NCBI GenBank assembly: GCA_965202745.1
Contig: CBDBCB010000003.1
Span: 13,439-77,438, forward strand
DNA from: JACKII01 sp965202745
Lineage (GTDB): Bacteria; Pseudomonadota; Alphaproteobacteria; Bin95
DNA length: 64,000 nt
Reading direction: 5' to 3'
Shown here: positions 30,898 to 39,199 of the stretch, in pieces
How the letters are laid out: the number at the start of each line of letters is the position of its first letter
How positions within the stretch are numbered: position 1 is the stretch's first letter
Translations under genes and position numbers: made by a program
The notes under the pieces: generated by a model
Told to the model about the DNA's origin: nothing
Database searches by the model: none
Seen by the model: only the letters and a program-made list of their open reading frames with translations

Positions 30898-32305
30898 TTA
30901 CATCCGCTCCCATAGCTGGTGGGCCAGCACGCCGACCTGGTCCTCCACCACCTGCATGGCGTCCAGGATCATGTCTTCCCGGAAGCGCTGGCCGATGATC
31001 TGCACGCCGCAGGGCCGCCCCTCGACCAAGCCGATGGGAATGTTGCCCGTGGGCAGGCCCATATAGTTGATCGAGTACGAGTATATCATGGCGTCGAACA
31101 GGTCCTTCGCGCCATCGAACGTCTCGTCATGGTCGTAGTCGTACATGGGCCGCATGAAGAAGGGGGAGAGCACCAGCGGCCATTCCTCCAAGAACACCGA
31201 CCAGCTGCGCACCATGGCGCTGCGGTTCGCCACTGCCTGCATGTAGCCCTTGTAGTCGACCATTTTGCCGAACTGGTAATAGGCGTCGAAGATATCCTGG
31301 ATGGTCTTGCTGCCATGCTGGCGGGCGAGCGGGTCTATGGTTTCCTTAAGTTCCAAGGTCACGGCATCCAGCCAAGCATCGACGGCCGGCTTGATGGAGG
31401 GCATCTCAACCTCTTCCACCTGATAGCCCGCGGCGCGCAGATAGTCCGCGGCCCGGTCGATGCCGGCCACGATGTCGGGGTGAATCGGGTAGCCGTAGTT
31501 TTCCCTTGGTCACCGCGACCTTGATCGGGCCCGGTAGAGCAGGCCCCTCGAACGGTACCGGCGCCCAGAAGGGGTCGCGCACGTCGCGGCTCGCCATGAC
31601 CTTGATCGCGAAGCGCACGTCCTTCACTTCCCGGCAGATCGCGCCCTGCACTAACATCAACTGAGAGAGCAGCCCCCGCTCCGCCCCGGCACTGGGGTTG
31701 AAGGCTGGCACCCTGCCCAGCCCCGACTTCACCGTCGCCAACCCGCAAGCGGACGCCGGAATACGCAGCGAGCCTGCAATATCGTTGCCATGATGGATCG
31801 GCCCCATGCTCGCGGCACAGGCAGAACTCGCACCGCCCGACGAGCCCCCCGGCGACGCCCGGTCATCCCACGGGTTATGGGTCAGGCCGTGCAGCGGATT
31901 GTCGGTCGTGCCCCGCATCGAAAGTTCCGGCGTGTTGGTCTTGCCGAAGATGATCGCACCCGCATCCAACAGGTTCTGCACCACGGGCGAGTTACCCGGC
32001 GCGTTGTTGTTCGCAAGCGCGGGCAGGCCGTTGGTGTGCGGCGTGCCCTCCAGGTCCACATTGACCTTGATCGTGGTGGGGATGCCATGCAGTGGGCCCC
32101 AATGAACGCCCTTGGCAAGCGCCGCGTCGGCTTCCTTGGCCTTCGCCAGCGCCTGCTCCGAATAGTCATAGACGACGGCGTTCAGCTTCGGATTGGTGGC
32201 GTGCATCCGCCCAACGACCGAGGTCATCACCTCATGCGCCGAAAACTGCTTCGCATCCAACCCCGCCCACACATCCACGGCAGAGAGTTTCCAGAGGTCG
32301 GTCAT
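30898..32305 (-). pseudogene. Amidase (amidase-signature family), frameshifted
   Basis: Ser-cisSer-Lys hydrolase. Lys in GIPTTIKVNVD (~80), GGSSGG and GNDIAGSLRIPAS (cis-Ser and nucleophile Ser, ~150-180) are all present in the first ~265 residues. The remainder (AADYLRAAGYQVEEVEMP to LPTGNIPIGLVEGRPCGVQIIGQRFRED) is in another frame. The cause is one extra base in a short run at ~31503-31505: correcting it yields TKENYGYPIHPDI. One isolated homopolymer lesion could be a sequencing error. Substrate unknown. Confidence 0.85.
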
Positions 32306-32387
32306 GGGAAAGGCCTTTCAGAGAACAGGTGTTAGCGTCGGCGAATGGTATTGAAAAACCGCACCTTGTGTCACCCTAAAACGCCGA

Positions 32388-32475
32388 ATTCCCGGCCTTG
32401 GGCCGGGATCTATTCCGGCATATCGAAACAGGTCCCGGACATCCCGCTCTATCGAGCGATATTCCGGGAATTCGC
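32388..32475. repeat. Intergenic hairpin cluster
   Basis: CCCGGCC-TTG-GGCCGGG forms a tight stem near 32391-32407, and ATTCCCGG / CCGGGAAT recur around ~32388 and ~32460. It lies between the carotenoid-oxygenase stop and the amidase start and could terminate transcription. Confidence 0.5.
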
Positions 32476-32495
32476 ATAGTTGATGAAGAGGTTAC

Positions 32496-34055
32496 TCAAA
32501 TCCAACCCAAGTCCTCACCCTTCACCCAGGCGCAGTGGAAGCCGGTGGGAATGCGTTGGGGTATCTTGATTCGCGCAATCGGGCCTCGGCTGATATCCTT
32601 CGCATCAAACACGTGGCACTCGGTCTGCCAGTCGCCCATCTCGGTTACGAAGGTCACCAGGTAGCCGTCATCCTCCGCATTCGCCGCCGTCGCGCCCATT
32701 TTCGGCGCGAACGGAGCCTCATTGCCGATATGGCCCTCGCCATAGTCCCAGCGCTGATGCGCGCCGGTTTCGGTATCGTGCTTCACCAGCGCATCGAAAG
32801 TCTGGCAGTGGCCGATCACGCTGCCCGGCGTCTCATCAACCAAAGGCAGGTACTGGTTGAAGGAATAGCGTGACTTCAGTCCCATATAGTTGGGATTAAC
32901 CATCGGGAATTCGGTGTTCAGGTCGTCGATGGCGTGCTCCCGCACCTCGCCCGTCTTCATGTTGAAGCGCCAGCGGTACAGCACATAAGACCGGTGCCGC
33001 TGCGAAATCATGCTGGCGAGCGGCCCGTTCTCCGGATCGCGCTTGCCGGTAGAGGGGTCTGACTGGCGGCAGCCATCCATCACCACCCAGTCGCCATCCT
33101 CCCAGCAATTCACAACGTGCAGGATGTAGCAGGGCTCCGCCTCGAACCAGCGCACGTCCTCCGTCCGGCCATAGCGCGGGATCACGCCGAAGCGCGCGGG
33201 CACGTCATAGTGAAAGCGCAGGCGGCGCTTCTTGGTTTCGGCGAAAATCTTCTCGTCCTGGAAGAAGGGCAGGTCGTGCAGGATCGAATAGTTCGGCGTC
33301 AGACCCATATCGTGCGGCAGACGCGGTCCCGGCAGGTCGATAGGCACCTCATGCACCAACTCGCCCTTCGCGTTCGCGACGCCATAGGTCATGTATGGCG
33401 GCTTGTTGCCATAATCGAAGTAGATCAGCTCACCCGTGCGCGGGTCGGTCTTGGAGTGCGCGGACAGCGTGTGGCGCAGCTTGCCGCCGAAATTCTCCGC
33501 GCCCTTGGTCTCCAGCGTAAAGGGATCGACCGCATAGGACACGCCCGCCTGATACCAGAGGCTCAGCAGTTGGCCGTTATAGAAGATCACGTCGGTGTTG
33601 GAGTTGTCCTTGATGGGAGAGCCCGGCAACGAGAAATCGAACGGCCCCGCCATCCCCGGCCAGATCGACTTGCCTGCCTCCGCCTCCATATCGAACGCCA
33701 TGGTCCGCACCCATTTGGAGGCATACCAAGCCTTGCCATCGCGGAAGTAGATGGCATGCAGCATCCCATCGCCATCGTAGTAGTGATAGGTGTTGGCCGG
33801 CTTGTGCGCCTGGTTCGGCCCGTTCCGGTAGTAGGCACCGCAGAGGTCCTTGGGTATTTCGCCCGCCACTACCTCCAGCTTGTCGGCGCTCATCTCCGTC
33901 GTTATAGGCGCGAAGTGGCCGTGCAGATAGGGGTGATCGACGTCCCAAATCCACTCCGGCACATCCGTCGGGGGCTTACCCTTTGTGCCGAGCGGCTGGA
34001 TGTTGCGGACGGTGATCGGCAATGTCTCTTCGAGAGAGGCTTTGTCCAGCGGCAT
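32496..34055 (-). CDS. Carotenoid oxygenase family protein
   Basis: An Fe(II) dioxygenase of the RPE65/CCD/lignostilbene-dioxygenase family, ~519 residues, cleaving a double bond of an apocarotenoid or stilbene-like substrate. The four iron His lie in LSAHSKTD, PHDMGLTPN, LHVVNCWED and TGFHCAWV. YYRNGPNQAHKPANTYHYYDGDGMLHAI is the family N-terminal signature. The start at 34055 has AGGAG seven bases upstream. The frame is intact. No carotenoid synthesis genes are in the window, so a diet- or lignin-derived substrate is as likely. Confidence 0.92.
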   Translation of the reverse strand: MPLDKASLEETLPITVRNIQPLGTKGKPPTDVPEWIWDVDHPYLHGHFAPITTEMSADKLEVVAGEIPKDLCGAYYRNGPNQAHKPANTYHYYDGDGMLHAIYFRDGKAWYASKWVRTMAFDMEAEAGKSIWPGMAGPFDFSLPGSPIKDNSNTDVIFYNGQLLSLWYQAGVSYAVDPFTLETKGAENFGGKLRHTLSAHSKTDPRTGELIYFDYGNKPPYMTYGVANAKGELVHEVPIDLPGPRLPHDMGLTPNYSILHDLPFFQDEKIFAETKKRRLRFHYDVPARFGVIPRYGRTEDVRWFEAEPCYILHVVNCWEDGDWVVMDGCRQSDPSTGKRDPENGPLASMISQRHRSYVLYRWRFNMKTGEVREHAIDDLNTEFPMVNPNYMGLKSRYSFNQYLPLVDETPGSVIGHCQTFDALVKHDTETGAHQRWDYGEGHIGNEAPFAPKMGATAANAEDDGYLVTFVTEMGDWQTECHVFDAKDISRGPIARIKIPQRIPTGFHCAWVKGEDLGWI

Positions 34056-34111
34056 CGGGTGGCTCCTGCTTGTTGCTGGCAAGAGCCTAATAGAGGTCGG
34101 AACCCAGCGGC

Positions 34112-35192
34112 AAGTCTACCTTTCACATCCAGGAAGGTAATATGGCTGTTTCCTGACCAGCTCTGGTTTGAGTTTGCGCCATCCCTTCATTGCCTGCAAA
34201 GGCGTCTTGCTGCCCAGGGCTGATTGCGGCAGCGGCTGGGTGTAAAGCCAGACATAGCGAAGCAGCGTGGCTTCCAGAACCTCGCCGGATCGGAAGGGAT
34301 GGCTCTGCAGAACCTCTTCGATGCGGCCATTGAACCGTTCGACCATACCGTTGGTCTGAGGTGACCTAGGCGGCGTCAGGCGATGATCGATATCGAGGGC
34401 CGCGCCCAGCGTGTCGCATTCATGCGCGCCTGTTGCGGCGCGCTGGCGCAGACCGAAGAGGCGATCCGTGAACTCTTTTCCATTATCCGGGAGTATGGGG
34501 CGGATCCGCATCGGGCAGGCGCGCTCCAGGGCGCGCAGGAAGCGCCGGGCATTGGCCGCTGTCTTGCTGTTGTAGACCCTGACAACAACCCAACGCGTTG
34601 CCCTGTCGATGGCCACGAAGAGGGAACGGCGGCGGCTCTCATCTGCCATCGGTGGCAGGTATTTCAGGTCGATGGGGATGGAACCGGGTTCATAGGCTTT
34701 GAAGGCGCTGTGCTTTGGCCGGGGCGATGCTGCTTTCAGGGCGCGCAGGGCCCCCACGCCATGCCGACGCAAGCAGCGGTCAAGGCCAGAGCGGGAGGCC
34801 TTCGGGTTCAAGAACTCGCGCACCACCGCCAGCAGATCATCCAGCGAGACCAAAAGCGTCTTGCGGAGGGCCACGGCGACAGCTTCCTGCGCTGGCGTCA
34901 ACGTCGTCTGAAGGCGATGAGGCGTGTGGCTGCGATCCTCCACGCTGGCACGCTGGCACCATTTCCATACGGTCTGTTCCGTGGTCCCGTGACGCTCGGC
35001 AAGAACCCACGCAGGGTCGTCACTGGCCTGTATGGCCGCCCTGATCTTCGGTGGCGTCGTCGCCTGACTGTGAAGCTTGATCACCATGTCGCTCTCCCAT
35101 CCCGCGCCTCGGTCAAAACACAGCGTGCCATGAAAAACGCAGAGCGACGAGGAGCTATCTAATCAGCCGGGATGGAACAGATAGGTAGACTT
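34112..35192 (-). mobile_element. IS481-family insertion sequence, ~1.08 kb
   Basis: AAGTCTACCT at 34112 and its complement AGGTAGACTT ending at 35192 bound a single transposase gene. These 10-bp inverted ends may be the terminal repeats; exact termini are uncertain by a few bases. The element separates the carotenoid oxygenase gene from a truncated methyltransferase gene. Confidence 0.75.
34116..35087 (-). CDS. IS481-family transposase
   Basis: 323 residues. An N-terminal helix-turn-helix (DDPAWVLAERHGTTEQTVWKW) and an integrase core with DLKYLPPM, LFVAIDRATRWVVVRVY, ILPDNGKEFTDR and PQTNGMVERFNGRIEEVL (catalytic Glu) make it an IS481-type transposase. The stop codon lies inside the terminal repeat. 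The frame is intact, so the copy may be active. Confidence 0.92.
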   Translation of the reverse strand: MVIKLHSQATTPPKIRAAIQASDDPAWVLAERHGTTEQTVWKWCQRASVEDRSHTPHRLQTTLTPAQEAVAVALRKTLLVSLDDLLAVVREFLNPKASRSGLDRCLRRHGVGALRALKAASPRPKHSAFKAYEPGSIPIDLKYLPPMADESRRRSLFVAIDRATRWVVVRVYNSKTAANARRFLRALERACPMRIRPILPDNGKEFTDRLFGLRQRAATGAHECDTLGAALDIDHRLTPPRSPQTNGMVERFNGRIEEVLQSHPFRSGEVLEATLLRYVWLYTQPLPQSALGSKTPLQAMKGWRKLKPELVRKQPYYLPGCER

Positions 35193-35227
35193 GAAGTCGC
35201 TTTGAGCACAGTATTTTCTACCTTGGC

Positions 35228-35494
35228 ATGATGTATTATCTGGAAGGCGAGTTGCCCGTGAAAGCCAATGATTTTGATGGAATTTGTTCCATCTGCGGAA
35301 CGACAGGCCGTTTTTCCCGAGGTGAACAGAGGTCCCTACGTGAATCATACGCCTGTCCAAATTGCCGGTTCACATTGCGTTGGCGAGACCAAGCGAGCGT
35401 CATCATTGATGAATTTGGCAAAGGTCAGGCGATGTCGCTTCGCCAGATGATATCCCGCGGCTTTCTGGACCACGTTTCAATTCAGTGCGGGTGA
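35228..35494 (+). pseudogene. SAM-dependent methyltransferase, N-terminal fragment
   Basis: The N-terminal ~85 residues contain a zinc-ribbon-like pair (CSICG ... CPNC) followed by LRWRDQASVIIDEFGKGQA, as in a class I methyltransferase family whose catalytic domain lies further on. Similarity stops at ~35483, where permease sequence begins. The catalytic domain is therefore deleted. Its 5' end lies only ~36 bp from the IS481 element. The family call is tentative. Confidence 0.5.
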
Positions 35495-36521
35495 AGCCGC
35501 CTATGTGCGGTTCGGCTTCAGCAGCCATGTCGCGGCACTATTGGTCGGTCTGATTGTCATGGTCGCTGGCACCGTCTCTTCCGCAACAATCAGCATTGGC
35601 AGTGCCGGTTATTTGGCAGACTTCCTGGACCCCTTCGCGCAAATTGACCGCGCCTGGCTCACCATTTTTATTATTGCGGCGGTCGCTGCCATCGCCTGCA
35701 TCGGTATTCTCGAATCCGTGGCGTTCGCTGGTTTGATGACCCTTATTGAAATTGGCGGTCTGCTCGCGATCATTGCGGGCGGGTTCTTCGGATCGACCAA
35801 GTTGATCACCTGGCTGCCTGAGGTGATTCCGTCGGGCTTCGACGCCGCCGTCTGAGGCAGCGTATTGAGTGCGGGACTGCTCGCATTCTTCGCCTTCATC
35901 GGGTTTGAGGATATGGTTAACGTGGCGGAGGAAGTCCGCGCACCCGAACGGACCATGCCGCGCGCCATCTTCATTACGCTGGTCCTTGCCACGTTGCTCT
36001 ACTTCGTTGTGGCTTCCATCGCTGTCCTGAGTGTCCCGCTTGCCGACCTCACCGCAACTGACGCCCCGCTCACCGTGGTATTCGGCGCCGTTACCGACCT
36101 GCCGCAAGGCCTGATAGGCGGCATCGCGGTCATCGCGACCTTCAACGGCATCGTCATTCAGGTAATTATGGCCAGCCGGGTGCTTTTTGGCCTCGCCGAT
36201 CAAGGGACCATCCCCGGCGTGGCAGGGCGCGTGCTTGGCACCGTCTATGGTCGTACCGGCACGCCCATCGTCGCAACCCTGATTATCGCCACCACCATAG
36301 CTGTACTGGCATTGAGTTTTGACATTGCCAAGCTGGCAGGAGCCACTTCACAACTCATCCTGGTCGTTTTCATCACCGTCAATCTGGCACTGATCCGGGT
36401 GAAGTGGCGGGAGTGGACCGGCCATAGTACGCGGCCCTCCATTGCGGTTTTTCAGGTGCACGTTGTGGTCCCGATGCTGGGCGCCATTCTGAGCGCGGCG
36501 CTTCTGGTTTTTGGCGGCTGA
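35484..36521 (+). pseudogene. APC-superfamily amino-acid permease, 5'-truncated with in-frame TGA
   Basis: The reading starts abruptly at GEAAYVRFGFSSHVAALLVGL, equivalent to the third membrane helix, so the first ~70-80 residues are missing. Hydrophobic helices follow, with the family signature LLAFFAFIGFEDMVNVAEEVRAPERTMPRAI. A TGA at 35853-35855 interrupts this stretch in frame (DAAV*GSVLSAG) where relatives have Trp, consistent with a TGG to TGA change. The later helices run to 36521 intact. With the N-terminus gone and a stop in the core, it cannot be functional. Confidence 0.85.
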
Positions 36522-36561
36522 GTGACTATAGTCGCAGGCTGCACCCAGGCTGGAGGCCGCC

Positions 36562-36906
36562 ATGCTTGCCGTCATCTTCGAATTTTGGACTGACCCGGAT
36601 CACGCGGATACCTATTGGAACCATGCCAAAGCCATGGGTGAGTTGGTTAAGGATGCTGACGGTTTTATCAGCATTGAGCGCTTCGAAAGTGTCTCTGAAG
36701 AGGGCAAGTTCGTCTCCCTCTCCTTCTGGCGTGACGAGGCGGCAGTTGAGGCTTGGCGCAACCGCCTCAAGCACCGCGCTGCCCAATCTGCCGGGCGCGG
36801 CGGGGCGTTCAGAGACTACCGCCTTCGGATAGCTGACGTTCTTCGGGACTACGGCATGCACGACCGGGCGCAGGCACCGTCGGACAGCCGCGAAGCCCAC
36901 GGCTAG
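36562..36906 (+). CDS. Antibiotic biosynthesis monooxygenase-like (ABM) protein
   Basis: 114 residues with the small ferredoxin-like ABM fold pattern: MLAVIFEFWTDPDHADTYW, GFISIERFESVSEEGKFVSLSFWRDEAAVEAWRN and an amphipathic C-terminal part. Proteins of this type include haem-degrading and quinone monooxygenases and uncharacterised stress proteins. The catalytic role is unknown. The ATG has GGAGG upstream. It is followed 12 bp later by the LysE-type gene. The frame is intact. Confidence 0.8.
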   Translation: MLAVIFEFWTDPDHADTYWNHAKAMGELVKDADGFISIERFESVSEEGKFVSLSFWRDEAAVEAWRNRLKHRAAQSAGRGGAFRDYRLRIADVLRDYGMHDRAQAPSDSREAHG

Positions 36907-36918
36907 CGCACGCCTAGT

Positions 36919-37538
36919 ATGGATGCTTTTCCGGTTAACTTGGACGCTCTTCCGGTTCTTGGCCCGGTCGCCTGGTACGTGTTCGTTATGGCCGGAACGC
37001 CAGGGCCGAACAACGCCATGCTGGCAGCATCCGGCATGAATTTCGGCCTTATGCGGACGCTGCCCCATATCGCGGGCATCTGCGTAGGCATTACCCTGCT
37101 GATGCTTGCGACTGGCCTGGGCCTGGGAGTGATATTTGCGACGGTGCCAGAAGCACAGACGGCTCTGGCCATCGTGGGCTCAATCTACTTGGTCTACCTT
37201 GCCTGGCGCATTGCCAATGCAGGCGCGCCAAGTGCGGCGGAAGGGGCAAAGCCAATTGGGTTTGCCGAAGCGTTCGGCTTCCAGTTCCTGCACCCAAAGG
37301 GCTGGGTGATGGCCTTAAACGCCGCCTTGCTGATGCCGGACTTTGAAAGCGTGGCAGTCAAAGCCGTCGTGCTCGGCATCCTGGCGCTGTCGGTGGGCTG
37401 CACGCCGATGCCGTCTGGACCTTGTTCGGCATGGCCATCGCGCGCGTTTTCCAGAACGCCCGCTGGCGGCGCATCATCAACTGGTCGCTCGCCGCCATTC
37501 TGCTGGCAATGGTCCCGTTTATGTTTTCCGACGGCTGA
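36919..37538 (+). pseudogene. LysE-family amino-acid exporter, frameshifted
   Basis: Small membrane exporter of the LysE/RhtB family: PGPNNAMLAASGMNFGLMRTLPHIAGICVG is the family start (helices 1-2), followed by LAIVGSIYLVYLAWRIA and FQFLHPKGWVMALNAAL. Near 37394-37396 one G is missing from a G-run; the other frame continues GLHADAVWTLFGMAIARVFQNARWRRIINW and ends at 37538. Only the last two helices are affected. As the sole break in the ~36.5-57.7 kb region, and in a homopolymer, it may be a sequencing error. Confidence 0.82.
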
Positions 37539-37549
37539 ACCGTTCCCGA

Positions 37550-38332
37550 TCAGCAGTGGATCAGTGTCGGGATTTTGGTAGCGGTCACAATTTTCTGCGT
37601 CGTCCGGCCGAGACCGAGCAGTGAGGATATCATGCTCTCACCGAACGCGCCCATTACCAGCAGATCGGCTTTGCCATGGGTCGCTTCCAGGATTGCGCGT
37701 CCTCTGCCTCGTGCAGTCAGCGCACCGCCGTCGAACCGTTCGACCTGGGCCTCGATACCGTGCGTTTTGAGGTAGTCGAGCAACGGCGCTGGGTCGGCAT
37801 CTTCGTTGCTGCTGTCGACCAGAACGATCACCTCCCGCGCCTGATGCAGCAGCGGCAGGGCGATCCGCATGGCCTTGGCTGCCTGCAGGGTTGGGCTCCA
37901 TACCACCGCCGCTGAGGTACAAACGTCCGGCGGCGGTGACGGCGGGCAGACCAGAACCGGTGCTGCCGTCTCGAACAGCGCGATATTGAGCGCCTCCGCA
38001 TCCGGCCCGTCGTCCCCCGACAGCCGTTCCAGTACGATCAGGTCATTGAAAAATCCATACGATCTAATCGCATCTGCGGGTTTTGCGTTCGTCTGAATCC
38101 AACGCGCATTCGACAGTCCGCCGCAAATCTCGTTGAACGCCGCCTTTGCTGTTGTGTCAGCCACCTCGTCCGGTTCTGGGATAGCTACGGAATCCGCTAC
38201 CACATAAATTTCCGGCCCGGCTGCATGCACTACGTCCAGGCGCGCATTCAACTTGCGCGCGAACATGGCGGCAACTTGCAGGGAGTCTGCGTCGTTCTCG
38301 CTACCATCAATGAAAACCGACATGACTTTCAT
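37550..38332 (-). CDS. Universal stress protein (tandem UspA domains)
   Basis: 260 residues with two Usp domains. The start MKVMSVFIDGSENDADSLQVAAMFA and the C-terminal ATP-binding signature DLLVMGAFGESMISSLLGLGRTTQKIV (GxGxxS-type) are clear. The start overlaps the stop of the upstream racemase-family gene (TAATG), showing translational coupling. A cytoplasmic stress role is inferred from the family. The frame is intact. Confidence 0.88.
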   Translation of the reverse strand: MKVMSVFIDGSENDADSLQVAAMFARKLNARLDVVHAAGPEIYVVADSVAIPEPDEVADTTAKAAFNEICGGLSNARWIQTNAKPADAIRSYGFFNDLIVLERLSGDDGPDAEALNIALFETAAPVLVCPPSPPPDVCTSAAVVWSPTLQAAKAMRIALPLLHQAREVIVLVDSSNEDADPAPLLDYLKTHGIEAQVERFDGGALTARGRGRAILEATHGKADLLVMGAFGESMISSLLGLGRTTQKIVTATKIPTLIHC

Positions 38333-39117
38333 TAGCTTTGTCCCTTCAACAGCTTGCCGCCACGATCTGGCCGCTGGCTAATGCCAGCCTTGGTGAGCGA
38401 CTGCCATAGTGTGCAAGTCACACTGGTTATCACTGGCTTACCCGTTTCAGCTTCCAAATCATCAATGAGTTCCAGCGTTGGCAAGTCCATGCAACTGAGA
38501 AGGAAGCCTTCAACATCCGGCCCATCCATTTCCAGCACGGTTTGCCGTATCATTTCCGGCGGCACCAATGCCAGGCCACGTAATCGCTTTTGCTCGTCGC
38601 TGGCCAACATGGAGCGGTCTGTGACAACCTCAAAACCACGTTCTGTAAAAAACGCACACTCGTGAGCGTTGATCTTTGCCGGATAGGGCGTTGCCAGCGC
38701 GAATTTCCGGATACCCAAATGCTTCAACGCCGCCAAAATAGCCCCTGCGGTTGAAACAGCAGGCACGCTCGCCTGCCCCTCAATCTCCCGCTCAATATTC
38801 TCCGGTCCGTGTTGCACGCTGGAGGCGGTACAGCCATAAGCGATCATATCCACGCGGGCCGAGGCTGTCTCCGCCACTGCCCGCGGCATGTGATCATGCA
38901 TATTGCCCATCCCCTCGCCACCAGCCTTCTGAAGACCTTCGGGATCAAACAGCATGCGTGTGGTGTGGACGCTGACCCCAGGGGGTGCCAGCCGCCAGAA
39001 CTCCGTCTCTGCCACCGTATTAGTTGACGGCACGATCAGGCCCAGGCGAAGGTCCTGGCCATAGATGCGCTTGCCTATAGCGACATGACGAAAGGGTTGG
39101 GCAGATGTTTCGGACAT
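38332..39117 (-). CDS. Asp/Glu racemase superfamily protein (maleate isomerase / arylmalonate decarboxylase type)
   Basis: 261 residues. LRLGLIVPSTNTVAETEFWRLAPPGVSVHTTRM is the family start; the two catalytic-type cysteines lie in AYGCTASSVQ (~95) and LLSCMDLPTLE (~208). Relatives isomerise maleate or racemise/decarboxylate malonate-type acids. It faces away from HyuA across an 82-bp gap, suggesting a shared regulated promoter region and linked catabolism. Frame intact; exact substrate unknown. Confidence 0.85.
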   Translation of the reverse strand: MSETSAQPFRHVAIGKRIYGQDLRLGLIVPSTNTVAETEFWRLAPPGVSVHTTRMLFDPEGLQKAGGEGMGNMHDHMPRAVAETASARVDMIAYGCTASSVQHGPENIEREIEGQASVPAVSTAGAILAALKHLGIRKFALATPYPAKINAHECAFFTERGFEVVTDRSMLASDEQKRLRGLALVPPEMIRQTVLEMDGPDVEGFLLSCMDLPTLELIDDLEAETGKPVITSVTCTLWQSLTKAGISQRPDRGGKLLKGQS

Positions 39118-39199
39118 AAATCGCGCTCCCGCGTTGCAGCGTATCAGGGTTGGCCGCTAGACTGCCGTTCCTTCGCTCCGAAAGTCCAGAACCTCGCTC

